Origin: Alphaproteobacteria bacterium
GTDB lineage: Bacteria > Pseudomonadota > Alphaproteobacteria > Paracaedibacterales > CAIULA01
Direction: 5' to 3'
NCBI GenBank assembly: GCA_019751935.1
Contig: JAIEMR010000027.1
Coordinates: forward strand, 1-12,668
DNA: 12,668 bases
A model generated the notes under the pieces. The model searched no databases. It had not been told where the DNA came from and worked only from the letters and a program-made list of their open reading frames with translations. The position numbers and the translations under genes are program-made. Positions 1-6,202 of the stretch are shown here, piece after piece. Numbering within the stretch: the first letter of the stretch is position 1; every line of letters starts with the position of its first letter.

Positions 1-164
1 TTTTTTTCTTGTATAAGCTGTGCATGGCTAATCCCTTTATGATAGAGTAGCATAGCGCGGGCGCGTTCTAAATACTTTAAATAATTTGCATGATAAACAA
101 AGCCGCTCGCATCAGTATCTTCGATAAAAACTTTTAGTGGGTAAGGCTTATTTTCTGTGTTCAT
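1..164 (-). CDS. ybgC: YbgC-type acyl-CoA thioesterase, partial (C-terminus off the left edge)
   Basis: Reading the minus strand from an ATG at 164 gives 54 codons open to the window edge. The protein begins MNTENKPYPLKVFIEDTDAS and continues with GFVYHANYLKYLERAR. This is the N-terminal signature of the 4-hydroxybenzoyl-CoA thioesterase/YbgC hot-dog family (EDTDaGGvVYHANYLkfxERAR). The catalytic Asp (D18) and the conserved His (H25) are both present. YbgC-type proteins hydrolyse short-chain or phospholipid-linked acyl-CoA thioesters. They are commonly encoded at the head of the tol-pal envelope cluster, which would lie to the left of the window; that placement is inference. No strong Shine-Dalgarno is visible. 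The start overlaps the GTG start of the divergent metal-binding protein gene by 8 bp. Confidence 0.85.
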   Translation of the reverse strand, partial: MNTENKPYPLKVFIEDTDASGFVYHANYLKYLERARAMLLYHKGISHAQLIQEK

Positions 165-1062
165 TCGCAAATCTTTTCTTCTGATCAGTTCGTTTATTGC
201 CCTTGCATTTGTTTTCATATTGTACAATCAAGAGTCGACCCCATATGTACAAAAACAAGATACACTTAAAGTTGTAACAAGCTTTACCATTTTACGTGAC
301 TTTGCTGAAAAAATCACCCATGGCCTAACTCATATCGAAATTAAATCCATTGTTCCGCCTGAAGCTGATCCCCATAGCTATCAACCAATCCCTTTGGACT
401 CTAAGATTCTATTTGAGGCCAATATTATTTTTATCAATGGCCTAGACTTTGAAAAGGGTATTGAGAAAATGATTCAAAGCTCTGGCTTTAAGGGCAATGT
501 TTATAAAGCCACCCAAAATGTAAAAGTTCGCCCTGATCTTATTGATCCCCATACTTGGCACGATGTGCAAAATGCCATTCTTTATGTCAAAGAGCTAAGA
601 AATGCCTTTTGCACTGAAGATCCAAAGCATCAAGATATCTACCTTAAAAACGCAGCTGAGCTGATCAAATCTTTAGAAAATCTAGATCTTTGGATAAAAA
701 ATGAATTCAAAAAAATTCCCATCCAAAAACGCATTGTTGTCACCACTCATGACGCCTTTTGGTATTTTGGCAAAGCCTATGATATCCAGTTTTTATCCCC
801 CGTTGGCATCAGCACAGAAGCCGAAGCTTCTGCTCAAAATGTCGCCAAACTCATTAATTTTATTAATGAAAATAATATTAAGGCTGTTTTCGTTGAAAAC
901 CTTGCAAACTCTAAACTCATTGAACAAATTGCGGGTGAGACCAAACGTTCCTTACAAGGTACATTGTACGCAGATTCGCTTTCTGATCCAAACGGCCCCG
1001 CGCCTGATTTTGTATCAATGCTCAAACATAACGTTCACACCATTTGCAAAGCTTTTGAATGA
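157..1062 (+). CDS. Metal ABC transporter substrate-binding protein, ZnuA/TroA (cluster A-I) family
   Basis: This 301-residue protein has a positively charged N-terminus (FIRK) and one hydrophobic segment at about residues 7-23, fitting a signal peptide or membrane anchor. The body follows the zinc/manganese-binding TroA fold. The ligand candidates are H73 (DPHSYQPIP), H132 (DPHTW), H198 (TTHDAFWYF) and an acidic residue near D273 (YADSLSDPNGPAPDF). The long His-rich loop of classical ZnuA is absent, so Zn versus Mn or Fe cannot be decided. It would deliver metal to an ABC permease in the inner membrane, but no znuB or znuC gene is in view. The GTG start follows TAAGG at about 10 nt spacing and is the only start that keeps the charged signal region. 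It overlaps the divergent thioesterase start. The stop overlaps the next gene as ATGA, which suggests an operon. Confidence 0.88.
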   Translation: MFIRKSFLLISSFIALAFVFILYNQESTPYVQKQDTLKVVTSFTILRDFAEKITHGLTHIEIKSIVPPEADPHSYQPIPLDSKILFEANIIFINGLDFEKGIEKMIQSSGFKGNVYKATQNVKVRPDLIDPHTWHDVQNAILYVKELRNAFCTEDPKHQDIYLKNAAELIKSLENLDLWIKNEFKKIPIQKRIVVTTHDAFWYFGKAYDIQFLSPVGISTEAEASAQNVAKLINFINENNIKAVFVENLANSKLIEQIAGETKRSLQGTLYADSLSDPNGPAPDFVSMLKHNVHTICKAFE

Positions 1063-1628
1063 TGACTCAACATAAAGATGTAATGATTGACGCAGCCTGG
1101 AAGCTTTTAGAAGAAAAAGGCCTTGATGGGTTAACGCCAGAAGCATTAAGCGATGTAACCCTAATATCCGTGATAAAAATTCGAAAGCTTTGCCCAACCC
1201 CGCTCTCCATTCTTTTATTGCTGTGGAGTAATATTGTTTCTAAAGCGCCTGCCGTTAATGAAAGCGGCCTTAATGCTCATGATATCTTGTTTGAAAGCAT
1301 CATGAATCATTTAGACACCCTAAATCCTTATAAGTCAGCCGTTCACAGGTTTGTGAATGAGTTAAGTTTTGCTCCATGTTGGCTCATGGACCTAAAACCT
1401 TATTGCACTGAGTGGTCAAGGCAACGATTAAGTGAAGCTGGTATCGATGTAATAGGCATGATGGGAAGCATCAAAGTTCAGGTCTTTAACCTGTTTTGCC
1501 TGTATATTCTAAAAACATGGGCGGATGATAATACCCCTGATCAAAGCTTAACTTTAGCAGCAATCGATCAGGGGCTCACAAAATTAGAGGAATGGCAGAG
1601 CGTTATTAAAGAAAAGCTGCCTTTTTAA
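1059..1628 (+). CDS. COQ9/TetR-like protein
   Basis: This 189-residue protein begins with a TetR-like helical N-terminus (about residues 8-35: MIDAAWKLLEEKGLDGLTPE). Its C-terminus (LKTWADDNTPDQSLTLAAIDQGLTKLEEW) resembles the end of alphaproteobacterial COQ9 proteins, where a W-x-D-x-(S/T)-xD stretch precedes the last helix. COQ9 is a lipid-binding accessory factor for ubiquinone synthesis, and many bacterial members are annotated simply as TetR family. The usual recognition helix (G-x-LYxHFxxK type) is not recognisable; it reads KIRKLCPTPLSILLLLWSNI. DNA binding is therefore doubtful and a COQ9-like role is favoured by inference. The start overlaps the upstream gene's stop as ATGA, indicating translational coupling; the second ATG at 1062 is an alternative start. 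The stop overlaps that of the convergent LysE gene. Confidence 0.65.
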   Translation: MMTQHKDVMIDAAWKLLEEKGLDGLTPEALSDVTLISVIKIRKLCPTPLSILLLLWSNIVSKAPAVNESGLNAHDILFESIMNHLDTLNPYKSAVHRFVNELSFAPCWLMDLKPYCTEWSRQRLSEAGIDVIGMMGSIKVQVFNLFCLYILKTWADDNTPDQSLTLAAIDQGLTKLEEWQSVIKEKLPF

Positions 1629-2245
1629 GAAACGCCCGCAATCAATGAATAAGCAATTCCCCACATAATTAAACCAATTGCAAAATCCAAAATTTTCCAA
1701 GCCAATGGCTTTTTAAAAAGAGGCGCTAAAAAGCGCGCCCCATAGCCAAGGCTGAAAAACCATAGAAACGAAGCTGTAATCGCGCCGCCGCCAAATAGGG
1801 GGCGTTCGGAAGCCGGAAATTGCGCCCCGATACTGCCTAAAAGAACCACAGTGTCAAGATAGACATGGGGATTTAAAAAGCTCAAAGCCAAAACGGTTGT
1901 GAGGCTTGTTTTAAAATTAGGACGGTCTTGATTAGGATCAGCGTCAAGAGAATCTGACTTTAAAACTGCCCGAAAAGATCTAAAGCCATAATAGACTAAA
2001 AATGCAGCACCACCCCATCTTGCACAATTTAAAAGAAGCGCGCTTGAAGTTAAAAGTGCCCCAAATCCACCAACACCAAAGACAATTAATAACGCATCAA
2101 TCAGTGCGCACATTAAGGCTGTTGTGAAAACATGGTTTTTTAAAATTCCTTGTTTTAAGACAAATGCATTTTGCGCGCCAATTGCGATAATTAGAGCAGC
2201 GCCTGTTCCAAGGCCCTCAATAAAGGGTATATAAAAGCTATGCAT
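1625..2245 (-). CDS. LysE/ArgO family amino-acid exporter
   Basis: This 206-residue, very hydrophobic protein has about six membrane segments. It carries the family signature near the N-terminus (GAALIIAIGAQNAFVLKQGI, about residues 15-34), the NPHVYLDTVVLLGSIGAQ motif (about residues 125-142) and a short hydrophilic loop (LDADPNQDRPNF) in the middle. This is the full length of the LysE/ArgO family. Members export basic amino acids such as lysine or arginine across the inner membrane, but substrate cannot be read from the sequence. The ATG is preceded by AAGAGA at 7 nt spacing. Its TAA stop lies inside the same TTAA tetranucleotide as the stop of the convergent COQ9/TetR-like gene, leaving no room for a terminator between them. 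No LysG/ArgP-type regulator is adjacent. Confidence 0.9.
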   Translation of the reverse strand: MHSFYIPFIEGLGTGAALIIAIGAQNAFVLKQGILKNHVFTTALMCALIDALLIVFGVGGFGALLTSSALLLNCARWGGAAFLVYYGFRSFRAVLKSDSLDADPNQDRPNFKTSLTTVLALSFLNPHVYLDTVVLLGSIGAQFPASERPLFGGGAITASFLWFFSLGYGARFLAPLFKKPLAWKILDFAIGLIMWGIAYSLIAGVS

Positions 2246-2333
2246 AGGGAAATCTCTTATTTATCTTTCGTTCATTCTCTCTTACAGTTCGGAATTTTTC
2301 ACCTATTTTTTATTCTGGAACAACCATATCTCT

Positions 2334-3017
2334 CTAAATACTGTAATAATATGGCTTAATCAAACATTCAGCTGGAATTTTCCAAACGACACAAAGCTGA
2401 TTAATCATAGAAAGAGTTAAAGGTTCCTCATTATTTAAAACCCTTGAGGCAAGTTGCGTAGATCCTAATAAAACCCCAAGGTCATTTACGCTTTTATCCT
2501 GCTGATTCATATAAAATCGTAAAGCACTAATTGGATTAGGAAACTCCATAGTCCAATGCTTACTCTCGTAACTTTCAACTAAATTTGCAAGCACTTCAAA
2601 ATAATCATACTCCTTTGTATTTTCTTCTGCCGGCCAAATTTCATCAATTATTTCCAAAGCCTTTTCATAATCGTTATGACTTCGAATCGGTTTTATTTCC
2701 ATAAGATTCTCCTTGAAAGTTGAAAAGGATGCATAAAGTTTTGGATCAGAAGTTATCCCTTTGAGAAGCAGACATTGAGAGGGGTAATGAATAACAGCAA
2801 CAAGATAATAACTGTTATGTTTAAGCTCAAAACAAACCTGATTTTGTCCAAAAAAGTTTTTTTCTAGGATCTTCGCCTTTGGAAAATAATGAAGAAGTTC
2901 TTCAGATGTGATCCAATTATTTTTAGATGCCTGCCAAAACCAAGCCTTTAGAGCTTCTTCAATTTCATTATACTTTTTAGCGCAGTCATTTAGCACCATC
3001 CTTCTTAAAATCCTCAT
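2334..3017 (-). CDS. higBA: HigB-HigA toxin-antitoxin fusion protein
   Basis: One uninterrupted 227-codon frame holds two proteins that are normally separate. Residues 1 to about 100 match the HigB toxin family, a RelE-superfamily ribosome-dependent mRNA interferase: MRILRRMVLNDCAKKY, EALKAWFWQASKNNWITSEE, FPKA, VCFELKHNSYYLV. Residues 106-227 match HigA antitoxins: EIKPIRSHNDYEKALEIIDE, LANLVESYE, PNPISALRFYM, then a helix-turn-helix at about 173-215 (DLGVLLGSTQLASRVLNNEEPLTLSMI). The toxin half differs from the family consensus as I recall it. NxYRL is NSYYL, and the terminal GTHAEYD is GITSDPKLY, which may mean reduced activity. M106 lies 6 nt after a perfect AAGGAG, so a free 122-residue HigA could be made from within the gene. 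A G-rich stretch (GGGGGG, 3028-3033) about 10 nt before the ATG may serve as ribosome binding site. An operator-like inverted repeat lies just upstream. Confidence 0.85.
   Translation of the reverse strand: MRILRRMVLNDCAKKYNEIEEALKAWFWQASKNNWITSEELLHYFPKAKILEKNFFGQNQVCFELKHNSYYLVAVIHYPSQCLLLKGITSDPKLYASFSTFKENLMEIKPIRSHNDYEKALEIIDEIWPAEENTKEYDYFEVLANLVESYESKHWTMEFPNPISALRFYMNQQDKSVNDLGVLLGSTQLASRVLNNEEPLTLSMINQLCVVWKIPAECLIKPYYYSI
2700..2714 (-). promoter_or_regulatory. Internal ribosome binding site and in-frame start for free HigA
   Basis: On the minus strand AAGGAG (2709-2714) is followed by 6 nt and then ATG (2700-2702). The ATG is in frame with the fusion and opens with MEIKPIRSHNDYEKALEI, the canonical beginning of HigA proteins. 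This is the best Shine-Dalgarno in the neighbourhood and is stronger than the one for the full-length start. It is probably the original higA start, kept after the higB stop codon was lost. Confidence 0.75.
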
Positions 3018-3043
3018 AGCTCTCTATCCCCCCTATATCGGCA

Positions 3044-3080
3044 TTTATAACCATAAAAATTCATTATATATGGTTATAAA
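3044..3080 (-). promoter_or_regulatory. Operator-like inverted repeat with -10 box upstream of higBA
   Basis: TTTATAACCATA (3044-3055) and TATGGTTATAAA (3069-3080) are a perfect 12-bp inverted repeat with a 13-nt spacer. The spacer contains a perfect TATAAT in the minus orientation (3063-3068), pointing at the higBA start 46 nt away. No good -35 at 16-18 nt was found; the nearest candidate, TTTACA, is at 14 nt. A HigA dimer binding both arms would cover the -10 box. This is the usual autoregulation of higBA operons, inferred here from position. Confidence 0.6.
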
Positions 3081-3114
3081 AATGTAAATATAGTGAATAA
3101 GAAAAAATAGATAG

Positions 3115-3134
3115 CTATCATATATGATAGGTTG
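3115..3134 (+). promoter_or_regulatory. Palindromic site CTATC-N6-GATAGGTTG, copy A
   Basis: CTATCATATATGATAG (3115-3130) is a perfect 16-bp palindrome followed by GTTG. All 14 positions of CTATC-N6-GATAGGTTG outside the AT spacer are identical to the site at 6117-6136, which lies in the opposite orientation beside the XRE regulator. It lies about 98 bp upstream of the higBA start and beyond the end of the diiron-enzyme gene. It is likely a second binding site of the same DNA-binding protein; a recombination-site role is less likely. Confidence 0.55.
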
Positions 3135-3326
3135 GAACGGAAATTGTTTTTTGGTATATCTGTATTGTTTGATGATTTTAGATTGCAGAATCAGCTGTAA
3201 AAATAGATTTGAAGATCTGTATTAATCGCCGAATGAACCCCTGTGGTTCGCGGGCCACAGAGAAACTAGTACTATGGTAGTTAAATAACTTGCATACTTC
3301 GTAAATACAAGCTCTTAACTTTCTTA

Positions 3327-4196
3327 CTACCCCAGCTTTGGATACGAAATCGAAGAAACATTATGCAAGGTTTCATTTGTAAACATAACTGGAACGAAAA
3401 CCCCATCATTTGCAGATTCAAAAAATGTCATTAAAAGGCCATCCCAAAGACTAGCTTGAATATCTAAAAAAGCATTAGTGGCTTTCAAAACAATCTCTAC
3501 ATCTTGTTCATTTTGGCAAAAACGAAAAGCGGCCTCTCTAGCATCTTGGCCATGTCTTGCCTCCACCCCATTCAAGTGGCACAAAAAATATTCCTGAACA
3601 TCTTCAAATTTACCGTCGGAATAATATCTTTTATAAGGCAGAAACAATGTCTGATAAAACACACGCAACATGCTGTCTGCTGCCATTTCTTGTCCAAACA
3701 TAGCTCCTAAAACTTCTCCATAATGTGAAGATGTATAGAGCTTTTGTTGCTCCTCAACAAAATAATAAGTTTCATCAAGAATAACAGAGGATTGATGGAT
3801 GTTTTTCAAAGGAAGAGACTCAAGACAGAAAACGATTTCACCATGGGTATTATGGGAATGATCAAGCAAAAAACTATGGGATTCCTTTGAAATCCCCCCT
3901 CCAGTTTCTTCGTATAAATTTCGACCAACAGATGCAAGGGTTCTAAAATCACAATGATGCGCTGCTTTTATAAGGACGTAAGAAAGTGATGGTATTGTGT
4001 TAAAAGTGCGAAAAAGATAGTTATCGCGATAAATATAAAACTGTTTGGCTGTCATGCCGCGTTTGGATAAATCACGAAGATATGAAAAAAAAGGATGAGA
4101 GAACACCCTGTGAACTAAAATTTTTTCTAATCTTTTTTGAAAAATATATTTTAAATGTTGGGAATATAATAATGATGAAGACATCATTTCATTCAT
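3327..4196 (-). CDS. Heme-oxygenase-like diiron oxidase family protein (iron-containing redox enzyme)
   Basis: This 289-residue, mostly helical protein resembles the PqqC/TenA/CADD-like heme-oxygenase-fold superfamily, often annotated 'iron-containing redox enzyme'. Likely metal ligands are E97 and H107 (NLYEETGGG ... KESHSFL), E161 or E170 (GEVLGAMFGQE), and H207, E212 and H215 (HLNGVEARHGQDA). The usual last-helix pattern is H-x3-D/E-x2-H. Here the first spacing is one residue longer, so a bulge or a different first ligand is possible. Family members cleave C-C or C-N bonds of small molecules, and the chlamydial relative CADD makes p-aminobenzoate. The substrate here is unknown. The gene follows the sensor-like kinase gene after 29 nt on the same strand, so both are probably one transcript. 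AAAGGGA lies about 11 nt before the ATG. Confidence 0.75.
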   Translation of the reverse strand: MNEMMSSSLLYSQHLKYIFQKRLEKILVHRVFSHPFFSYLRDLSKRGMTAKQFYIYRDNYLFRTFNTIPSLSYVLIKAAHHCDFRTLASVGRNLYEETGGGISKESHSFLLDHSHNTHGEIVFCLESLPLKNIHQSSVILDETYYFVEEQQKLYTSSHYGEVLGAMFGQEMAADSMLRVFYQTLFLPYKRYYSDGKFEDVQEYFLCHLNGVEARHGQDAREAAFRFCQNEQDVEIVLKATNAFLDIQASLWDGLLMTFFESANDGVFVPVMFTNETLHNVSSISYPKLG

Positions 4197-4225
4197 TATA
4201 TCACATTCCCTTTCATTATCTTTTA

Positions 4226-5974
4226 TTATTCTTGAATATTTTTTTTCGTAAACATATATACATTATCTTCTCTTTTTTCACTATATATTTTATTAGTAAT
4301 TAATTCTTTTTCTGTAGAAAGCGGGAAAGTTAATATTATTTCCTTTCCTTCACCAATTTTACTTTTCTCGGAATAAGTTCCTTCATGCAATTCTACAAGC
4401 TTAATGATTTCTTCAATATCTAAGCCAGTTCCATCTAACTGAGAATCAAAACTTTTTAACTGAAGCTTATCTCGCAGCCTCTGAAGTTCTTTAGTGCTAA
4501 GTCCGATTCCATCGTCCTTAATTCCAATTGCTAAGTATTGTTTGTCCCCATCAATATGCAAAGCACTAGAAATAACAATTAAAGAGCCTTGTTTAGTGCA
4601 TTTTAATGATAAGGATAAAAGGCCGAGAATAATTTGTTTAAACCGTAATTCATCGGCACAAAATAACGGCATGTTATCTTGAAGCTTACAAACTATTTTC
4701 TTTCCTTGTAAAAAAGCTGCTTGAGAATGGATAAGGGCACAGTCTTGAAGCAAGTCATTAATTTTAAGTTGTGTTAATTGCAACGTATTCGTTGTTAGTT
4801 TTTGTAAATTATGAGCAGACTCAGAAATGTTTTGCAAAAGCTCAATCTGCATCATTTTAGATAAAGCAAGAGAGCTCTGGCTCTGTAAAGTCATTAATAA
4901 AACTTCGGCTTGAGAAGATATATTAAATAGCAAAGACTGAAATTCACCACCAAACTTTCGGAGAAAATCCTCCTTAGCTTTTGTAGAGGAATTGGAAAAT
5001 AAAACCATTCTTTTCCTAAAAAGATAAAGCAAAAATACACAGAAAATTGCCATCCCAGCAATCTCCAGAACTCTAGGTAAAACAAGAGCATAAAAATCCT
5101 TGCTGACTAATTCTTTATTATACCCAACCATAACTATATAAGGATAATTATGCATTTTTCGATAGGCATAGTATTCAATGTCATGATACTTAATTGTCTT
5201 TTCAAAAACAGACTCTTCTTTTATAAAATAATCCTGCCTACTAAAAAGGTCTTTATAAAAGGTACTCTTAGGATTTAACCTATGATCATCTGATTGCGAA
5301 ATAATATTAAAGTCTTTATCCAATATGACAAAACTTGCTTCATCAATAGCCGCGATCCGAATTAGTTTTGATGTTAATCCAGCCACACTAAAACCAACTG
5401 CAGCAACTCCTAAGAATTTATTTTTTTCATCAACAATACCCGTACCTGCTGGTACAACCCACAACCCGCTGGGAATTCCTATATCAGGTTTTGAAACTTG
5501 GAGTTTCCAGGGATGAATTGGCCCCCTTTGAACATGCTCACGAAAAGACATATCATGAGGATCAGGAATCACACCCGTTTGACTATTAACGACCTGTAAA
5601 GCATCACTATTAATCCATTCAATGAAGGTGATTGCACTTTTGGCTTTGAATTCAGCTTCTGAAACACTGGCTAAAAGGTTTGCTATAAAATTAAGATCAT
5701 TACTCTTGTTATGCCTTGCCACTTGCTTACCGATATAAACCAGCAAACGATTAGTATCATCTAACATCTCAGAAAGTGTTTTATCAATATTGAGAGCTTT
5801 TGAAGAAAGATCTCTTTGAATCCCTCGTAAATGAGAAGTGTAGATTGCCACCCACAGAGAAACAACAAGAAGCCCTGTTATAAAAATGATAATTACGGAA
5901 AACAAAAAGAAATCGCGCGTTGGCAATTGACTTTTTGAGGGAAGCGCAAAGGCTTTTTTAAAAGACCTCATCAT
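4226..5974 (-). CDS. Membrane sensor histidine-kinase-like protein lacking the phospho-acceptor His (pseudokinase)
   Basis: This 582-residue protein has a membrane segment at about 22-44 and a large extracytoplasmic region at 45-297. The latter contains a Cache-like sensor core (FREHVQRGP, GLWVVPAGTGIVDEKNKFLG). A second membrane segment lies at about 298-318, followed by a dimerisation-like helix pair (330-405) and a HATPase-type domain (435-552). The H-box region FLRKFGGEFQSLLFNISSQ aligns with FLANMSHELRTPLNAIIGF, with Gly343 in place of the catalytic His. The N-box reads RFKQIILGLLSLSLKCT, without either Asn. The G1 box (DDGIGL, 488-492) and a reduced G2 box (DGTGLDIEEIIKLVELHEG) remain. 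It may bind ligand and perhaps nucleotide, but should not autophosphorylate. No receiver domain or response regulator is nearby. ATG is preceded by AAAGGA at 3 nt; the second ATG, one codon on, is an alternative. Confidence 0.82.
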   Translation of the reverse strand: MMRSFKKAFALPSKSQLPTRDFFLFSVIIIFITGLLVVSLWVAIYTSHLRGIQRDLSSKALNIDKTLSEMLDDTNRLLVYIGKQVARHNKSNDLNFIANLLASVSEAEFKAKSAITFIEWINSDALQVVNSQTGVIPDPHDMSFREHVQRGPIHPWKLQVSKPDIGIPSGLWVVPAGTGIVDEKNKFLGVAAVGFSVAGLTSKLIRIAAIDEASFVILDKDFNIISQSDDHRLNPKSTFYKDLFSRQDYFIKEESVFEKTIKYHDIEYYAYRKMHNYPYIVMVGYNKELVSKDFYALVLPRVLEIAGMAIFCVFLLYLFRKRMVLFSNSSTKAKEDFLRKFGGEFQSLLFNISSQAEVLLMTLQSQSSLALSKMMQIELLQNISESAHNLQKLTTNTLQLTQLKINDLLQDCALIHSQAAFLQGKKIVCKLQDNMPLFCADELRFKQIILGLLSLSLKCTKQGSLIVISSALHIDGDKQYLAIGIKDDGIGLSTKELQRLRDKLQLKSFDSQLDGTGLDIEEIIKLVELHEGTYSEKSKIGEGKEIILTFPLSTEKELITNKIYSEKREDNVYMFTKKNIQE

Positions 5975-6017
5975 AAATCCTTTGTTTTAAACCTATCCCA
6001 ATAAACTCAAACCGCAA

Positions 6018-6044
6018 ATTATATTTAGTATATTATTCTGTAAA
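6018..6044 (-). promoter_or_regulatory. Candidate promoter of the sensor-like kinase gene
   Basis: On the minus strand TTTACA (6039-6044) and a perfect TATAAT (6018-6023) are separated by 15 nt, shorter than optimal. They lie 44 nt before the ATG. Between them and the start codon is GATAGGTT (5990-5997), a half-site of the shared palindromic element. Confidence 0.35.
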
Positions 6045-6082
6045 AATAACGAATAAAGAGAAAATTTGAATAGATATTCATC

Positions 6083-6111
6083 TTGACATTTTGGTAAACT
6101 ATTTGGATAAA
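6083..6111 (+). promoter_or_regulatory. Promoter of the XRE regulator gene
   Basis: A perfect -35 hexamer TTGACA (6083-6088) is followed after 17 nt by GATAAA (6106-6111), a four-of-six match to the -10 consensus. Transcription would begin near 6118, inside or at the edge of the palindrome at 6120-6137. That position is typical for repressor autoregulation. Confidence 0.65.
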
Positions 6112-6116
6112 TATGA

Positions 6117-6137
6117 CAACCTATCTATTTAGATAGG
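6117..6137 (-). promoter_or_regulatory. Palindromic operator-like site CTATC-N6-GATAGGTTG, copy B
   Basis: CCTATCTA-TT-TAGATAGG (6120-6137) is a perfect 8-bp inverted repeat with a 2-nt spacer, placed at the predicted transcription start of the XRE gene. Read on the minus strand, 6117-6136 is CTATC-N6-GATAGGTTG, the same site as at 3115-3134. It sits between the divergent XRE and kinase genes, so one bound regulator could affect both. Confidence 0.65.
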
Positions 6138-6202
6138 GATTACAATAAATTTGTTTTTTGCTATGTAAATAATAGTTTAATTTACAATTAAGGGCTGAAA
6201 AA

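Larger units (their letters stand above)
3018..3326. other. 309-bp intergenic region between higBA and the diiron-enzyme gene
   Basis: No gene is seen here. The region holds the higBA operator (3044-3080), a 16-bp perfect palindrome (3115-3130), a weak plus-strand promoter-like pair (TTGGAA 3132-3137, TATATC 3155-3160, 17-nt spacer) and a hairpin at 3241-3260. The hairpin, CTGTGG/CCACAG, is extended by two G-U pairs only if transcribed on the plus strand. A small plus-strand RNA is possible but not established. No T-rich terminator follows the diiron-enzyme stop. Confidence 0.5.

Noticed and set aside
701..1075. Plus-strand frame inside the metal-binding protein gene
   Set aside because: It lies in another frame of a well supported gene, with low-complexity composition and no ribosome binding site or family match.
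3241..3260. Hairpin CTGTGG/CCACAG as terminator of the diiron-enzyme gene
   Set aside because: On the minus strand the stem is followed by GGGGTTCATTC and not by a T tract, and two inner pairs are mismatched on that strand.
4082..4303. Plus-strand frame over the junction of the diiron-enzyme and kinase genes
   Set aside because: It is Phe/Ile-rich because of AT-rich DNA and antisense to two real genes. No family features.
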